Made by a program: the position numbers and the translations under genes. A DNA stretch of 64,000 nt. It comes from Rubinisphaera margarita. Its GTDB lineage: Bacteria > Planctomycetota > Planctomycetia > Planctomycetales > Planctomycetaceae. Location of the stretch: the NCBI RefSeq assembly GCF_022267515.1, contig NZ_JAKFGB010000012.1:310001-374000 (forward strand), given 5' to 3'. A model generated the notes under the pieces. That model saw nothing but the letters and a program-made list of their open reading frames with translations, was not told where the DNA came from and searched no databases. Positions 38,460 to 47,078 of the stretch are shown here, piece by piece. Numbering within the stretch: position 1 is the first letter of the stretch; the number at the start of each line of letters is the position of its first letter.

Positions 38460-39272
38460 TTATTTCGTCAGGGTTTCCTGCTGCTGCTCTTCCCAGGCGG
38501 CTTCCTCTGGATGACGTTTGCGGACTTCATCGTATCCATTGGCGTGCAGATCATGTGCCAGTGCGGCGTCGCCGGTTTCGACGATTTTGCCCGCAAGCAT
38601 CACGTGGGTGAATTGCGGCTCGTTATATTCCAGCAGTCGCTCGTGGTGCGTGATGATAAGCACGCCCATTTCCGGCCCAGCCAGTTTCGACAGCCCTTCG
38701 CTGACGACTCGTACGGCATCGCTGTCGAGACCACTGTCGGTCTCATCGAGCAAAGCGAACTTCGGCTTGAGCATCGCCAGCTGAAGAATCTCCATCCGCT
38801 TCTTCTCTCCCCCCGAGAACCCTTCGTTGAGGTAACGGGTGGCGAAGGCGGAATCCATATTGAGCTGCTGCATGGTTTCGCGAAGCTCGGTGCGGAACTC
38901 CCGCATCGAAATCAGGCCTTCCCCTTCTTTGCGATCCGGGTTCCGCACATTGGACAGTGCCAGTCGCAGGAAGTCGGCGACCTTCACCCCCGGAATTGTC
39001 ACCGGGTACTGAAACGCCAGAAACAGTCCCAGACGAGCCCGATCGGAGGGATCCATCTCGTTCAGCTCAACGCCGTCGATTTCGATCCGTCCCTTAGTCA
39101 CTTCATACTTCGGGTGGCCGATCAACGTGTAGGCGAGTGTACTTTTTCCGGAGCCGTTCGGGCCCATCAGTGCGTGGATTTCGCCCTGACGGATCTCAAG
39201 ATTGACCCCCTTCAGGATTTCCGTATCGCCAACGTTGACGTGCAGATCTTCGATTTTCAAAAGAGCATTCAT
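38460..39272 (-). CDS. sufC: Fe-S cluster assembly ATPase SufC
   Basis: A 270-residue ABC-type ATPase that drives the SufBC2D complex. Walker A is GPNGSGKST, the signature is GFSGGEKKR, Walker B is FALLDETDSGLD, and the switch histidine is in VLIITHHERLLEY. The D-S-G-L-D aspartate replaces the usual glutamate-type arrangement, as in all SufC. It follows the regulator gene by 60 bases and precedes sufB, completing the common C-B-D gene order. Confidence 0.97.
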   Translation of the reverse strand: MNALLKIEDLHVNVGDTEILKGVNLEIRQGEIHALMGPNGSGKSTLAYTLIGHPKYEVTKGRIEIDGVELNEMDPSDRARLGLFLAFQYPVTIPGVKVADFLRLALSNVRNPDRKEGEGLISMREFRTELRETMQQLNMDSAFATRYLNEGFSGGEKKRMEILQLAMLKPKFALLDETDSGLDSDAVRVVSEGLSKLAGPEMGVLIITHHERLLEYNEPQFTHVMLAGKIVETGDAALAHDLHANGYDEVRKRHPEEAAWEEQQQETLTK

Positions 39273-39332
39273 GATCGTGATATTACTTCCTGCTGTTAAA
39301 CATCTCCGGCTGCCCGGCCGGTTCTCACTTTG

Positions 39333-39971
39333 TTACTCAGAATCTGTCGACAGTAGTACGGGTTCGAATCGGCAACAGCTGTGTCCATCGACACAACGCT
39401 GCGTCAGTTGGAGCGGCATGCCGAGAATCTGTTCGAACACCGATTGCTCCAGATCGCAGATGGAACGGTCGTCGACGGCCAAATCGTGGTAAGGACAGGC
39501 TTTCTCGGTCAGGCAGACCGAATCGTCCTCCTGTTCGACCTGAATATCGAAACCATGCTTCAACAGAGCCTGCTGAAGCTGCTGGATCCGCTCGGCTGGA
39601 TCAGCCGCGTTCACATTCTCCCCGTACCGGTTCACCAGAGTTCGCCGCAATTCATCGGCGATTCGGGAACGCAGCTGTTCGTCGGGGATACTGGTCAGTT
39701 GCCGCCAGAGGACTGTTGCCAGCTCGTAGTAGTTATCTCCGAGCAGGCGGCGTCCGTCTCCGGTGACCGAATATTTATGCTGAGGTCGTCCCCTGCCGTG
39801 ACGGACGGCAGTTCGTTCAATCAGACCTGCTGCCTGCAGCCGGCTGAGCCGCTGACGGACAGCATTGGTTGTAACCTGTTCAGCATCACAGATTTGGGCA
39901 ATCGTTGCTTCGCCCAGTTCATTGAGATGACTGAGAAATTCCCGATCTGATTGTTTGATGGAATCAAGCAT
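39333..39971 (-). CDS. sufR: SufR-like Fe-S winged-helix repressor of the suf operon
   Basis: A 212-residue regulator. A winged-helix DNA-binding domain occupies about 5-75 (LGEATIAQICDAEQVTTNAV; VRHGRGRPQHKYSVT). A helical middle and a Cys-rich C-terminus follow: C153, C159 (ACPYHDLAV), C172 (SICDLEQ), C193, C199, C200 (RCVDGHSCCRFEP). The C-P-Y-H and C-x12-C (159 to 172) arrangement is that of SufR repressors, where cysteines hold a cluster that controls DNA binding. Being the first gene before sufCBD and facing a palindromic promoter, it is likely an autorepressor that lets go when clusters are lacking. The C-terminal spacing (x20 to C193) should be compared with characterised SufR. Confidence 0.88.
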   Translation of the reverse strand: MLDSIKQSDREFLSHLNELGEATIAQICDAEQVTTNAVRQRLSRLQAAGLIERTAVRHGRGRPQHKYSVTGDGRRLLGDNYYELATVLWRQLTSIPDEQLRSRIADELRRTLVNRYGENVNAADPAERIQQLQQALLKHGFDIQVEQEDDSVCLTEKACPYHDLAVDDRSICDLEQSVFEQILGMPLQLTQRCVDGHSCCRFEPVLLSTDSE

Positions 39972-40052
39972 ATCGATTTTGGTGGGCGTTGTCCCCTGGT
40001 GGAAAAATCCGACGCTTTCAAGGGAGCCGCCACGGGGATTGTAGGGATATCA

Positions 40053-40080
40053 ATAATAAAAACAATGGAAATTGTTTCAA
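40053..40080 (-). promoter_or_regulatory. Sigma-70 promoter of the suf operon
   Basis: On the minus strand TTGAAA (40075-40080) and TATTAT (40053-40058) are separated by exactly 16 bases. Transcription would start about 75 bases before the sufR ATG. The spacer and the -35 end are covered by the palindrome at 40060-40077, so binding there would block RNA polymerase. Confidence 0.65.
40060..40077. promoter_or_regulatory. Palindromic operator candidate (7+4+7) over the suf promoter
   Basis: AAACAAT-GGAA-ATTGTTT is a perfect inverted repeat positioned between the -35 and -10 boxes of the suf promoter. Its location upstream of the regulator gene suggests it is the regulator's own site. The sequence is unlike known SufR sites I can recall, so specificity is inferred. 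Confidence 0.6.
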
Positions 40081-40212
40081 ATAAATCCGTGACTGTCGGG
40101 CTCAGTTCCCGTTTTGCCCTAAGTCCAGATGAGTTATGGTGGTCCGACCGCTCAGCTTGGTCGGGTCTTGACTTCGACAGCTTGAAATAAACCTTGGACG
40201 GGAAGATCAGCA

Positions 40213-41805
40213 ATGGCACAGAAAGAGCAGTGGGGAACTCGGATCGGGGTGATTCTGGCGGTCGCCGGTTCGGCGGTCGGCCTCGGGAATTTTCTGAGAT
40301 TTCCCGGCCAGGCCGCTCAGAACGGCGGCGGTGCCTTCATGATTCCCTATTTTATCTCGCTCCTGCTGCTGGGAATCCCCCTCTGCTGGGCCGAGTGGAC
40401 GATGGGCCGGTTTGCCGGCACACGGGGGTTTCACTCCGCTCCCGGGATTTTCATCGTCCTCTGCCGGAACACGTTTGCTCGCTACTTCGGCACGCTGGCC
40501 CTGCTCGTTCCTCTCGTCATCTATATGTATTATGTCGTGATCGAAGCCTGGTGTCTCAGCTACGCCATCAGCTATCTCGACGGCAGTCTGATGCCCGCCA
40601 GCAATCCGGGGGCCTACGATGAATACTTTGGTTCCCTGGTCGGGATGGGCCAGGACGGGGCCCTGTTTCGTCCCGGACACCGCGATTTTCTCGGAATCCT
40701 GATCTTCACGTTCGCGATGAACTTCTTTTTCATCTACCGAGGGATTACCAAAGGCATCGAAGCGTTCTGTCGGGTGGCGATGCCGATCATGGTCATTCTG
40801 GCCCTCGTCGTCCTCGTCCGCGTCCTTACCCTGGGAACGCCCGATCCGGGAAGCCCGGAGCGGAACGTCGTGAATGGGCTCGGCAGCATGTGGAATCCCA
40901 ATTTCTCCAAGCTCAGCAATCCAAGCACCTGGCTGGCGGCCTCCGGGCAGATCTTCTTCAGCCTTTCGGTCGGCTTCGGCGTCATTATTAACTATGCCAG
41001 CTACATGCGGAAGAACGATGACGTCGCACTGAGCGGCCTGACAGCCACGAGTATGAACGAATTTTTTGAGGTCTGTCTGGGTGGGCTGATTACTCTGCCG
41101 GCCGCCTTTATCTTTCTGGGAGTCGCTGCCCAGGATATGGGAACATTTGGACTCGGCTTCACAGCCCTGCCGAGCGTATTTGCCGTGATGCCCGCGGGCC
41201 AGCTTTTCGGCTTCCTCTGGTTCATCATGCTGTTTATCGCAGCAATCACGAGTAGCCTGTCCATGCTGCAGCCCGTGATTGCGTTCTTTGAAGAAGGTCT
41301 CGGGCTTAAGCGACATGCGGCTGCCGCGATTCTGGGACTGATCTCAGCGATCGGTTCCGGCTTCGTCGTCTACTTCTCCAAGGACCTGAAAGCTCTCGAC
41401 ACCATGGATTTCTGGGTCGGGACCATGTGCATCTTTATTCTGGCAATGTTCCAGGCGACGGTTTACAGCATTGCATTCTCGGTGCAGTCAGGGCATGCGG
41501 CCCTGCACGAGGGGTCGCACATTCGAGTTCCGATTGCTCTGCAGTATCTTCTGAAGTTCGTCACACCGGTCTACCTGCTGCTGATCTTCGTGGCCTTCTG
41601 CATCTTCAATGTGCCAGACTATTTCTCGGCAATCGGGAAGAGCGAAGTGGCTCTGGCTTCGATCATGTTTATTTCCATCGTTGGAGCATTTCTGCTCGTG
41701 ATGGTGCACATCGCCGGGATTCGCTGGATGCGGGAAGGGAAATTGAACTTCCTGCTCGAGGAGGCGGAAAGCGAGCAGACCGAGAGCGACTCTCCTGCCG
41801 TTTAG
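40213..41805 (+). CDS. Sodium-dependent transporter, NSS/SNF family
   Basis: A 530-residue secondary transporter of the neurotransmitter:sodium symporter family, with about 12 membrane helices. The N-terminal signature WGTRIGVILAVAGSAVGLGNFLRFP contains the helix-1 sodium and substrate site. GGGAFMIPYFISLLLLGIPLCWAEW and SLSVGFGVIINYASYM are other family segments. Such proteins import amino acids such as methionine, alanine or tryptophan; substrate cannot be fixed. A 53-residue membrane protein follows 57 bases later on the same strand, as in small-subunit NSS systems. Confidence 0.93.
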   Translation: MAQKEQWGTRIGVILAVAGSAVGLGNFLRFPGQAAQNGGGAFMIPYFISLLLLGIPLCWAEWTMGRFAGTRGFHSAPGIFIVLCRNTFARYFGTLALLVPLVIYMYYVVIEAWCLSYAISYLDGSLMPASNPGAYDEYFGSLVGMGQDGALFRPGHRDFLGILIFTFAMNFFFIYRGITKGIEAFCRVAMPIMVILALVVLVRVLTLGTPDPGSPERNVVNGLGSMWNPNFSKLSNPSTWLAASGQIFFSLSVGFGVIINYASYMRKNDDVALSGLTATSMNEFFEVCLGGLITLPAAFIFLGVAAQDMGTFGLGFTALPSVFAVMPAGQLFGFLWFIMLFIAAITSSLSMLQPVIAFFEEGLGLKRHAAAAILGLISAIGSGFVVYFSKDLKALDTMDFWVGTMCIFILAMFQATVYSIAFSVQSGHAALHEGSHIRVPIALQYLLKFVTPVYLLLIFVAFCIFNVPDYFSAIGKSEVALASIMFISIVGAFLLVMVHIAGIRWMREGKLNFLLEEAESEQTESDSPAV

Positions 41806-41862
41806 GCCGCCTCCGTAACCACAGTTTTTCCTCGCACAATTGCTGCTTCCAGGAGTCCGATC

Positions 41863-42024
41863 ATGACGTCACTCGGCTGGTTAATGATGACCGTTTCGGT
41901 CACCACCGTACTTTGTCTCGTCAGCTTCTGCCTGACGAAAGTTCTCAGTCTGCCTGCAGTGGACATGGAAGAGGTGAAGGGGCCGCTGGAAATCGATACC
42001 GGCGACACGGAAGACGCTGACTGA
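41863..42024 (+). CDS. 53-residue single-pass membrane protein, candidate NSS accessory subunit
   Basis: A short gene with a clear ribosome site (AGGAG, eight bases before ATG 41863) and a TGA at 42022-42024. The product has one hydrophobic helix at about 4-29 (LGWLMMTVSVTTVLCLVSFC) and an acidic tail (PLEIDTGDTEDAD). It sits directly downstream of the NSS transporter in the same direction. Bacterial NSS transporters such as the MetPS system of Corynebacterium need a small membrane subunit from the same operon; this matches in size, topology and position, but has no sequence proof. It would be missed by gene callers with a length cutoff. Confidence 0.7.
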   Translation: MTSLGWLMMTVSVTTVLCLVSFCLTKVLSLPAVDMEEVKGPLEIDTGDTEDAD

Positions 42025-42040
42025 ATCGGCGGCGCGACGA

Positions 42041-42928
42041 CTACGACTCGAGGCGGAGACGCTGTTCCCGCCAGGCATCGCGGCGGCATTTGCCTTCGGC
42101 CAGCAGTGCCTTTAATTCGTCAGCGTTGTCCTGCTCGATGGCCGTGATGAGATGCGTGAGCTTCTCCTGAAACTCGCGGGCGGCAGCCAGCGTCGCCGCG
42201 GCATTCTGGCGGAAGATCGACGTCCACAACTCGGGATCGCCTGCCGCGATCCGAGTGCTGTCGCGGAATCCGGAGGAAGCGAGTCTCAAGTGATCTTCCT
42301 GAACGGCGGCCGCGAGAGCCGCAGCGACCAGATGCGGCAGATGACTGGTCATCGCCAGAACTGAGTCATGCTCTTCCGGCTGCATGGTCAGGACATTTCC
42401 ACCGAGTGCCTGCCAGAAGGTTCTGACTCGCCGCGTGTGAATGTCCGCAGTTTCCGCAGTCGGTGTCAGGACAATCGTCGCTTTCTCGAACAGGTCCGGG
42501 TCGGCAAACTCGAACCCCGTCTTGTCGGAGCCCGCAAGCGGATGTCCGGGAACGTACTGAGACGCATCGATTCCTTCCGCCTGCAATTCCCGGACGATCT
42601 CCCCTTTCACGCTGCCGGCATCGGTAATGGTCGCGCTGTCCCGCATGTGGGGCAGCATTTGGGCCACCTGGGAGGCGATGAGATCGACCGGCGTGCAGAT
42701 GATAATGAGATCTGCCTGAGCAGCTGCGGACTCCGGCTCCGTTGAGCCCCGGTCAATTACTCCCTGCTCGACCGCTTTCTGCAGCCGCGCCTGGTTTTTG
42801 CCGATGCCGATGACCTCCGAAACGACGCCTCGACTGCGGGCCGCTCGCGCAATGGAGCCCCCGATCAGTCCGACGCCGCAGATGGCCAGGCAGCCGATGG
42901 ATTCATTTTGATGGTCAGCAGGGTTCAT
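42041..42928 (-). CDS. tyrA: Prephenate dehydrogenase
   Basis: A 295-residue NAD(P)-dependent enzyme that converts prephenate (or arogenate) to the tyrosine precursor. The Rossmann motif ICGVGLIGGSIARAA lies at about 16-32, the central HPLAGSDKTGF segment carries the catalytic histidine region, and the C-terminal helical domain contains MTSHLPHLVAAALA and the FRDSTRIAAGDPELW signature. There is no ACT or chorismate mutase domain. It converges on the small NSS partner gene with a 16-base gap; no other aromatic amino acid genes are near. Confidence 0.93.
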   Translation of the reverse strand: MNPADHQNESIGCLAICGVGLIGGSIARAARSRGVVSEVIGIGKNQARLQKAVEQGVIDRGSTEPESAAAQADLIIICTPVDLIASQVAQMLPHMRDSATITDAGSVKGEIVRELQAEGIDASQYVPGHPLAGSDKTGFEFADPDLFEKATIVLTPTAETADIHTRRVRTFWQALGGNVLTMQPEEHDSVLAMTSHLPHLVAAALAAAVQEDHLRLASSGFRDSTRIAAGDPELWTSIFRQNAAATLAAAREFQEKLTHLITAIEQDNADELKALLAEGKCRRDAWREQRLRLES

Positions 42929-43107
42929 CCTTCAATCTTAACGTATCAAATGGACCGAAGCGAACTTTGTTGCCGCCCCAGATTGCCCGAACGGTAGATT
43001 TCGCGGCACTTTGTCGAAAGTCGATTTCATCGATGGATCTTCTTGAGGTTCCGCTCGGACCCGGATACCGTGATCTAACGTATTCAAAGGTTCTGATGGA
43101 GCGAGTT

Positions 43108-44727
43108 ATGGACGGGTGGCGTTCGAAGCGGTGGGTGTGTTGCGGAATCCTGCTGACCGGATTCTTTCTGAATCATGAGACAGGCCAGTCCGTGATTCAC
43201 GCCGGCGACTACTTTCTGACGATCGGCGGCGGCTACGCGCCGTCGAGTAATCAGATCTCGCTGGAACGAAACGTGATCTTCTTTCAGGACGTTCTGGGAC
43301 GTCTCTATCGAGATCCAGTGCACCACGATGTCCTCTTCAGCGACGGTAACGATCCCGGTCGCGATTTGCAGTTTCGCAGGGTCGCTCCGCTGCCACGTGA
43401 GTACGAACTCCTCGGACAACTCTTCGATGCTGGTAAGGGACAGAAGAATTTCTATCGCGATCACGAGCTGAATGACGTACGGGGAAGTTCATCCCTGACT
43501 CAATTCAAGAGCTGGATCAAAGAGACTGGGGCGACTCTGACGCCCGATGATCGTCTCGTGATCTACGTCACGGCCCATGGGGGGAAATCGACAACCAAAG
43601 GCCAGTCGGGAAACACTTGTATTTATCTGTGGAACAAAGAACGGTTGGATGTTGCGGAGTTCGCTCGCTCTCTGAAAGAACTACCCGCAGAGGTTCCTGT
43701 GGCTCTGGTGATGGTTCAGTGTTACTCGGGCGGGTTCACGAATCTGCTCTTCGAAAGCGGCGATCGCAGTCGCGGAATCGCCGACCGAGATGTGGCTGTG
43801 TTCTGCGCCACAATCGAGTCGCGTCCAGCTGCCGGCTGCACGGCAGATATCAACGAAGAAAACTACCACGAGTACAGCAGCTCTTTCTGGGCAGCAATCG
43901 GTGGTCAGACTCGAACAGGGGATAGTGTTCCGGCCGCTGACTTTGATCAGAATGGCCGCGTTTCGCTCTCTGAAGCCCACGCGTTCGCAGTCGCGACTCT
44001 TCCGAGTATCGATCTACCGATTTGCACATCGGACGTGTTTCTGCGGCAGTACAGTTCCCAGACCGACGCCGGGGGCGAAGAGGTAACCTTGGTGACGGAC
44101 AGTGCTCCGCGGACGGAACTGGAAGCCCTCGCGACACCTGCTCAAAAGTACGTCCTCGACTCGTTGACGACTCAGTTGGAGATTGCTGATGAGGATCTCA
44201 AGTCGAAAGCGACGGAGTTGAAGCGGCGTCTGGATGGAGAGCTCAAGGAAATCGATCGGCAACTGGGGCGGGCTCGTGGCCAGGTTTCGAGCAGTCGAAC
44301 TTTGATCCAGCGAACCGTGCTGACCCGCTGGCCAGAACTCAACCAGAGTTGGCATCCTGAGATTGCATCAATTGTGGAGAACGATCGAGACGCTTTGCTG
44401 AACGTCATCGAAACCCATTCGGAATTCGCCCAGTGGCAACAGCGAGTGCAGGCCGTTGAGGAACTCGACGCACAAAAGCTGCAGAAGAAAAAGGAGCAGG
44501 CTCGCTGTGAGCGGTTACTTTATCTTCTTGAATCACTGGCTCTGACCGCGAATCTGCCGCTCGTCGCTTCGGAAGAGATCCAGCAACGGTACACGCAGTT
44601 GAGAGCGATGGAAGGAATGAGTCTTGGCACCGGCTCGGGAAGTTCCCATGAGATGACAACCGTCACCGCTCGCAAGATTCCCCCGACAGAGACCTCCCCT
44701 GCTCCGGTGGATTCGTCGGGCGAATGA
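43108..44727 (+). CDS. Secreted caspase/legumain-like (clan CD) peptidase with EF-hand-like loop
   Basis: About 539 residues. A signal peptide (SKRWVCCGILLTGFFL to about SVIHA) suggests export. The central domain has the two clan CD catalytic hallmarks: His at codon 43576-43578 (VIYVTAHGGK) and Cys at 43720-43722 (VMVQCYSGGF), about 48 residues apart, as in caspases and legumains. After it DFDQNGRVSLSE (43939-43974) is a perfect EF-hand-type calcium loop with ligands at positions 1, 3, 5 and 12. The C-terminal 200 residues are predicted coiled coil. ATG 43108 has GGAG seven bases upstream; ATG 43096 with AAAGG is the alternative. Substrate and partners unknown; flanking genes give no hint. 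Confidence 0.8.
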   Translation: MDGWRSKRWVCCGILLTGFFLNHETGQSVIHAGDYFLTIGGGYAPSSNQISLERNVIFFQDVLGRLYRDPVHHDVLFSDGNDPGRDLQFRRVAPLPREYELLGQLFDAGKGQKNFYRDHELNDVRGSSSLTQFKSWIKETGATLTPDDRLVIYVTAHGGKSTTKGQSGNTCIYLWNKERLDVAEFARSLKELPAEVPVALVMVQCYSGGFTNLLFESGDRSRGIADRDVAVFCATIESRPAAGCTADINEENYHEYSSSFWAAIGGQTRTGDSVPAADFDQNGRVSLSEAHAFAVATLPSIDLPICTSDVFLRQYSSQTDAGGEEVTLVTDSAPRTELEALATPAQKYVLDSLTTQLEIADEDLKSKATELKRRLDGELKEIDRQLGRARGQVSSSRTLIQRTVLTRWPELNQSWHPEIASIVENDRDALLNVIETHSEFAQWQQRVQAVEELDAQKLQKKKEQARCERLLYLLESLALTANLPLVASEEIQQRYTQLRAMEGMSLGTGSGSSHEMTTVTARKIPPTETSPAPVDSSGE

Positions 44728-44737
44728 ACCGGCGAAG

Positions 44738-45715
44738 TCAATCCCGGTGGACTGCCCGTCCGAGCCGGTCGTTCAAGGCTATGCCGAGACCTTCCTCCGG
44801 AAAGCGATCGACGACGATAAGGTCCAGTCCCATCCGGTCAAGTTCGTGAAGTGCAGCGAAGAATCCAGCGGCAGCCTCAACGAGATCTCCGGCCGGAGAG
44901 AGATTCACGATGTGGGTGAATCCTTTTCGGTCCTGCTGTTGCTCCAGTCCGACGGTCATTAACGCACGGCGTTGCGAAGCCCCACTCTCGTCCTCTTCTC
45001 CCGCGACGACGAGGGGAGTCCGAGGAGCATAATGTTCTTTGAGTTGCCCGGGGGCCTCAATGGCTGTTCCGCTCTCGTCGGATGAGATGAGAACAACCTC
45101 CTGGCCAAGGACCTCTTCGAGTCGCTCTCGGGTAATTCCTCCGGGGCGAAGAATTTCGAATCGTCCCCCGCTCTCTCGCAGAATCGTCGACTCGACGCCC
45201 ACCCTGCTGGGGCCGGCGTCGAGGATGTAGTCGACCTTGCCACCGAGTTGCCGGGCCACATGGTCGGCTGTTGTCGGGCTGGTTCGTCCAAAGGGGTTGG
45301 CACTGGGAGCGGCCAGCGGAGTACCGGCTTTGTGGATCAGTTCGAGTGCCATCGAATGATCCGGCATCCGGACAGCCACCGTCGGGAGTCCGGACGTCAC
45401 CAGGTCGGCGACCTCGGCCGTCTTCTCGAAGAGCAGCGTCAGCGGCCCCGGCCAGAAGGTTTCCATCAGAATCTGGTAGCGGGCGGGAATGCCCTGGACA
45501 AGCATCGCGAGCTGATCCTGATCGGCGATGTGCACGATGAGAGGATCGAATGTCGGCCGCTGCTTGGCCTCGAAGATCTTCGCGACTGCCGTGGGGTCGA
45601 ATGCGTTCGCCGCCAGGCCGTAGACCGTTTCTGTCGGCATGGCAACCAGGCCCCCGCAACGGAGGATGGAAGCGGCGCGATCAACATCCTGACCAATCGG
45701 AGACGAAGCTGACAT
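44738..45715 (-). CDS. L-threonylcarbamoyladenylate synthase, Sua5 type
   Basis: A 325-residue Sua5/YwlC-family enzyme that makes threonylcarbamoyl-AMP for the t6A37 modification of tRNAs reading ANN codons. The N-terminal YrdC/TsaC-like domain (about 10-195) has MPTETVYGLAANAFD, IFEAKQRPTFDPLIVHI and STILRESGGRFEILRPG. A linker and the Sua5 C-terminal domain follow (about 220-325; LKEHYAPRTPLVVAG), making it longer than TsaC. It converges on the peptidase gene with a 10-base gap. No tsaB, tsaD or tsaE is present in the window. Confidence 0.92.
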   Translation of the reverse strand: MSASSPIGQDVDRAASILRCGGLVAMPTETVYGLAANAFDPTAVAKIFEAKQRPTFDPLIVHIADQDQLAMLVQGIPARYQILMETFWPGPLTLLFEKTAEVADLVTSGLPTVAVRMPDHSMALELIHKAGTPLAAPSANPFGRTSPTTADHVARQLGGKVDYILDAGPSRVGVESTILRESGGRFEILRPGGITRERLEEVLGQEVVLISSDESGTAIEAPGQLKEHYAPRTPLVVAGEEDESGASQRRALMTVGLEQQQDRKGFTHIVNLSPAGDLVEAAAGFFAALHELDRMGLDLIVVDRFPEEGLGIALNDRLGRAVHRD

Positions 45716-45865
45716 GAACGGTGCGAATCAATGAGCGGGGCGAGCGGCTCGTCAGCTCACAATCTCTGTATGCTGATGCGACGATTTCAACGAGAAACCC
45801 ATTTCGAACCCAACCGCTCGGTAAGGCAGAAGACAGTCTAGGAGCCGTCTTCTGCGGCGGCAAGA

Positions 45866-46882
45866 CTATCGCAGCCGAGTCTGGTTCTGCCACTGCTCCC
45901 ACTGCTCCGGAGTCAGATCTTCAGGACGGACGCCCGGCGGACTTGTTGCCGGCATCAGGAACTGCGACTCTGATTGCTCAGCCCGACGGTTGGCAACGGC
46001 GTTGATGACAGGTTGCTTCTCTGCCGACTGTTTCTCGACCTGATGTGTGGCGGAAGCCGTGAGAATCTGAGTGCGGCCGGCTGGCTCTTCCTTCTTGATC
46101 TCTGTCAGCCAGTAGCGGGCGGCTGTCAGATTGGCGTCGTGCTCAAGCGCTTCGGAAAGGTATCGCTCGGCGGTGTATCGATCACCATTCTCAACGAGGG
46201 CGACATAGCCGACATTGTAGGCGGCTTCAGCCCGGCTGACCGACTGGGACAGCGTCTGCACCGCTTCGGGATACTGTTCGATGCGGGCCATCTCGATTCC
46301 GAGCGAGTAGCGATATTTCGTATTCTGCGGCTGCATTTTCACCGCCTTCTGAATCTCGACGATCGCTTCGGTATGTCGCTTCTGCTCGGCCAGGTACTGA
46401 CCGAACGTGTAGTGTGCCTCATGAGAATTCGGAGCTGTGCTCGTCAGGCTGCGGTAGCGGGCTTCGGCTTCGACATGCTTTCCGGCCAGAGCATCCAGTC
46501 GAGCGAGTCCAAGATTGGCTTCGACCGATTCCGGGATGCCATCGATGACCTTCTCATAAGACGAACGGGCTTCCGTCAGGTTGCCGATCTGTTCCTGAAG
46601 CCGGGCGTAACTGAGGTGAAGGTGAAGTGGATTCTTCAGGTCCTTCTCAGTACGTGGCAACGGCTCCTGCTGTACGATTTCCGGCGGATAGAGGCTCGAT
46701 TCCTTACCGGAGTTCACCTGACGCGCAGCGGACTGCTGGTCAGCGACCATCGCCTGAATGGCGGCATCCTGAGAAGTGGTCGAACGGAACCATGTCAGTG
46801 GATTCCGTGACTGGGCGCACCCCGTTGCAGAGCACAGGAGTGCCAGCAGGAGTACATGATGTGTTTGAATCGGCATGCTCAT
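45866..46882 (-). CDS. TPR-repeat lipoprotein
   Basis: A 338-residue exported protein with lipoprotein-like signal (LLLALLCSATGC, Cys22 likely lipidated). Tetratricopeptide repeats fill about 80-270 (ARLQEQIGNLTEARSSYEKVI; ARLDALAGKHVEAEARYRSL; YTFGQYLAEQKRHTEAIVEI). The C-terminus is Pro/Glu-rich and ends in PEDLTPEQWEQWQNQTRLR. ATG 46882 has AAGGA nine bases upstream. It may be a scaffold in the envelope; no specific partner is evident. It lies 196 bases downstream of the next gene on the same strand. Confidence 0.85.
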   Translation of the reverse strand: MSMPIQTHHVLLLALLCSATGCAQSRNPLTWFRSTTSQDAAIQAMVADQQSAARQVNSGKESSLYPPEIVQQEPLPRTEKDLKNPLHLHLSYARLQEQIGNLTEARSSYEKVIDGIPESVEANLGLARLDALAGKHVEAEARYRSLTSTAPNSHEAHYTFGQYLAEQKRHTEAIVEIQKAVKMQPQNTKYRYSLGIEMARIEQYPEAVQTLSQSVSRAEAAYNVGYVALVENGDRYTAERYLSEALEHDANLTAARYWLTEIKKEEPAGRTQILTASATHQVEKQSAEKQPVINAVANRRAEQSESQFLMPATSPPGVRPEDLTPEQWEQWQNQTRLR

Positions 46883-47078
46883 CTTCGCAATCCTTTGCGT
46901 TCGATGAAGACATCAGCAGGTCTTCAGCGTGCACAGTCCCTGTGCCATAGTCAACGCGCGCATTCCCCCGGGAATGGTCGTCACTATTTCGTATCGGCTG
47001 GATTGCGGGCAATCTGAAGACAACGTGCGACGGATTCCGCACAAGTCGCAGAATCCGTAGGCCGGCCGCGACTGCAGC

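Larger units (their letters stand above)
39972..40212. other. Divergent regulatory region between sufR and the NSS transporter
   Basis: The gap contains the suf promoter/operator (see separate entries). Near the transporter there is a small hairpin CCGACC-GCTCAGCTT-GGTCGG (40144-40164), without a clear function. No coding frame is supported. Confidence 0.6.

Noticed and set aside
40144..40164. Hairpin CCGACC-GCTCAGCTT-GGTCGG upstream of the transporter considered as riboswitch or terminator
   Set aside because: No T run, no other paired elements, and no known riboswitch core was recognised.
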